A stretch of DNA of 64,000 nt from Blattabacterium cuenoti. GTDB lineage: Bacteria; Bacteroidota; Bacteroidia; Flavobacteriales; Blattabacteriaceae. Position numbers and translations under genes: made by a program. The notes under the pieces were generated by a model. That model worked only from the letters and a program-made list of their open reading frames with translations, ran no database searches and was not told the origin of the DNA. Positions 62,228-64,000 of this stretch are shown piece by piece (position 1 is the first letter of the stretch; every line of letters starts with the position of its first letter). The stretch is from the NCBI RefSeq assembly GCF_014251795.1, contig NZ_CP059201.1:62001-126000 (forward strand), in the 5' to 3' direction.

Positions 62228-63389
62228 ATAAATTTTCTATATCTTTCAATTTTCTTTCTATTAAACCAGTTCTAACACCTAATAATCGATCTATATCTTT
62301 AGAAGCTCCTTGTAATTTATCTTGTGCTTGATGAAGTAGTAATCCAAATTTTGTAAATTCCTGTTTGACACTTTCTAAAATTTTCCATACTTCAGAACTT
62401 CTTTTTTGAATAGCTAAAGTTCTGAAACCTATTTGTAAACTGTTTAACATAGCAGCTAATGTGGATGGACCAGCTATCACTGTTTTGTATTTTCTTAATA
62501 ATTCTTCTAACAAACTAGAATTTTTTGTAATTTCAGCATATATTCCTTCAAAAGGCAAAAAAAGAATAGCAAAATCAGTAGTATGTGGAGGATCTATATA
62601 TTTATCTTTAATATTTTTAGCCATTTTTTTTATCACAGATTCCATATTTTTTATAGCTATTTCTATATTCTTTTTTTCTCCATCAGAATAAGCTCTTTGT
62701 ATTTTTTCATAAGTTTCTTTTGGAAACTTAACATCAATAGGTAACCAAATCATATTTCCATCTTCAAATCCTGGAAGTTTAATTGCAAATTCTACTACAA
62801 AATTTGTATTAGATTTTGTCACAACATTAGAAGCATATTGTTCTGGAGATAAAATTTGTTGTAAAAGCATTGAAAGTTGCATTTCGCTAAAACTTCCACA
62901 TATTTTTACATGATTTAAAGTTCTTTTTAAAGAACTCACATCTTTAGCCAAAATTTTCATTTCTCCTAATCCTTCTTGTAAAAAGAATAATTGATTTCCA
63001 ATTATTTCGAACGATTTCCCTAAATGTGTATTTAAAGAAGTTTGAAGTTTATCATTAACGTTTTTTTTTATTTCATTAAGTTCTTTCTCAATAATTTGGA
63101 TAAATTTATCCTGTGAAGTATAAAAAAAATCGAATTTTTTACTTTGATGATCAGCATAAAACTGTATTTTTTGGTCAATGTTATTTTGAAAAATTTCGAT
63201 ATTTTTTGTTAAAGAATTTTTGATTTCAATCAAAGAATCTACGATTTCTGTTCTATGATATTTAGATAATTTTTGAATTTCATTTTGTTGATCTTTAAAT
63301 TCTTTTCTAAAGAATAATTCCAATTTTATAAAAAAAAATATACATATAAGAAAAATAAAAAACGAAAAAAATATAAATGAATAATACAT
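62226..63389 (-). CDS. rmuC: RmuC family DNA recombination protein
   Basis: A 387-residue protein with an N-terminal membrane helix (about residues 3-25), a coiled coil (about 30-150) and the RmuC nuclease-like domain (ILSPEQYASNVVTKSN, then MIWLPIDVKFPKETYEKIQRA, FLPFEGIYAEI and IAGPSTLAAMLNSLQIGFR). The family limits inversions between short repeats and is predicted to have a restriction-endonuclease-like fold. Retention in a reduced genome is notable, but the family is common in Bacteroidota. Confidence 0.93.
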   Translation of the reverse strand: MYYSFIFFSFFIFLICIFFFIKLELFFRKEFKDQQNEIQKLSKYHRTEIVDSLIEIKNSLTKNIEIFQNNIDQKIQFYADHQSKKFDFFYTSQDKFIQIIEKELNEIKKNVNDKLQTSLNTHLGKSFEIIGNQLFFLQEGLGEMKILAKDVSSLKRTLNHVKICGSFSEMQLSMLLQQILSPEQYASNVVTKSNTNFVVEFAIKLPGFEDGNMIWLPIDVKFPKETYEKIQRAYSDGEKKNIEIAIKNMESVIKKMAKNIKDKYIDPPHTTDFAILFLPFEGIYAEITKNSSLLEELLRKYKTVIAGPSTLAAMLNSLQIGFRTLAIQKRSSEVWKILESVKQEFTKFGLLLHQAQDKLQGASKDIDRLLGVRTGLIERKLKDIENL

Positions 63390-63406
63390 TCAAATTCAAA
63401 AAAAAA

Positions 63407-63479
<73 letters not shown>

Positions 63480-63538
63480 AATATTTAATAATATAATGTT
63501 TTTCATCTACAAAATCAAATATTATTCATTCATTTTAT

Positions 63539-64000
63539 TCATCCATTCATAGATATTAGAAATTCCTCATTATTTTGAGTTCTAGACATTCTAGATCTTA
63601 AAAATTCCATAGCTTCTACTGGATTCATATCGGAAAGATGTTTTCGTAAAATCCACATTCTTTGTAATGTATTCGTATCGAGTAAAAGATCATCTTTTCT
63701 TGTACTAGAAGAAACAAGATCAATAGCCGGATAAATTCGTTTATTCGCTATTTTTCTATCTAATTGAAGTTCTTTATTTCCAGTTCCTTTAAATTCTTCA
63801 AATATAACTTCGTCCATTTTTGATCCTGTATCAATCATAGCTGTAGCAATTATAGATAAAGATCCTCCATTCTCAATATTTCTAGCCGCGCCAAAAAATC
63901 TTTTAGGTCTATGCAAGGCATTTGCATCTACTCCTCCTGATAAAACCTTTCCAGATGCAGGAGCTACAGTGTTATAGGCACGTGCTAAACGCGTAATTGA
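63539..64000 (-). CDS. rho: Transcription termination factor Rho, C-terminal part (runs off right edge)
   Basis: The last 154 or so codons of Rho. The frame is open to the window edge and reads [12 protein letters not shown], then [27 protein letters not shown], the conserved Q- and R-loop region of the RecA-like ATPase, and [16 protein letters not shown]. The N-terminal RNA-binding part lies outside the window. The presence of rho implies factor-dependent termination, consistent with the scarcity of strong intrinsic terminators here. Confidence 0.95.
   Translation of the reverse strand, partial: SITRLARAYNTVAPASGKVLSGGVDANALHRPKRFFGAARNIENGGSLSIIATAMIDTGSKMDEVIFEEFKGTGNKELQLDRKIANKRIYPAIDLVSSSTRKDDLLLDTNTLQRMWILRKHLSDMNPVEAMEFLRSRMSRTQNNEEFLISMNG

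Overview
The window is a dense, strongly A+T-rich stretch of a bacterial chromosome. Gene families and gene order are those of the Flavobacteriia: a six-gene alternative complex III, the rpmB-rpmG-DUF4295-ftsY run, a TPR-ribH-mutL-rhomboid run, GldE beside MutY, a GYDIA-type GHMP kinase, and an F-ATPase operon without beta and epsilon. A+T bias, long A/T homopolymers, overlapping or abutting genes, the absence of any mobile element or phage gene, and a complete branched-chain amino-acid pathway point to a reduced-genome insect symbiont. Blattabacterium, the cockroach endosymbiont, is my best inference; it is not proven by the sequence alone.

Layout. 1-1421: end of clpC, then nth. 1422-5835 (minus): a five-gene run of an M16 peptidase pair, a DUF59 protein, an SPFH protein and a DUF3127 protein. 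5977-14007: actABCDEF, the quinol-oxidising alternative complex III. 14030-16667 (minus): Trk/Ktr potassium uptake and a doubtful small ORF, with two inverted repeats upstream. 16861-21708: tsaB, nadE, folE, cysS and a cystathionine gamma-synthase/lyase. 21840-26689: atpBEFHAG. 26774-30852: trpS, grpE, dnaJ, mnmA. 31166-37236: ilvD-ilvB-ilvN-ilvC-ilvA behind a leader with a terminator-like hairpin. 37250-39648: tRNA-Leu(GAG), dapB, lepB. 39651-45702 (minus): rhomboid, mutL, ribH, a TPR protein, gldE, mutY. 45785-47897: HU, a 29-residue basic protein, RNase G and tRNA-Leu(UAG). 47898-57571: gltA, GHMP kinase, fabD, tatD, fumC, an FtsB-like protein, mnmG, ybeY, pssA and a DnaQ-like exonuclease. 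57584-61015 (minus): htpG, ftsY, DUF4295, rpmG, rpmB. 61123-62219: yebC, RNase P RNA and tRNA-Ser(GGA), packed with no gap. 62226-64000 (minus): rmuC, initiator tRNA and the end of rho.

Functionally the segment combines aerobic energy conservation (ACIII, F-ATPase, part of the TCA cycle), amino-acid supply (BCAA operon, dapB, sulfur amino acids), translation, and a thin repair and chaperone set. The most interesting observations are the RNase P RNA that ends on the first base of a tRNA it should process; an acetolactate synthase regulatory subunit reduced to one ACT domain with altered valine-site residues; a terminator-like hairpin ahead of ilvD; a GC-enriched foldable leader before rpmB; and gldE retained in what is probably a non-gliding symbiont. 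I found no CRISPR array, insertion sequence, prophage or obviously new multi-gene system.
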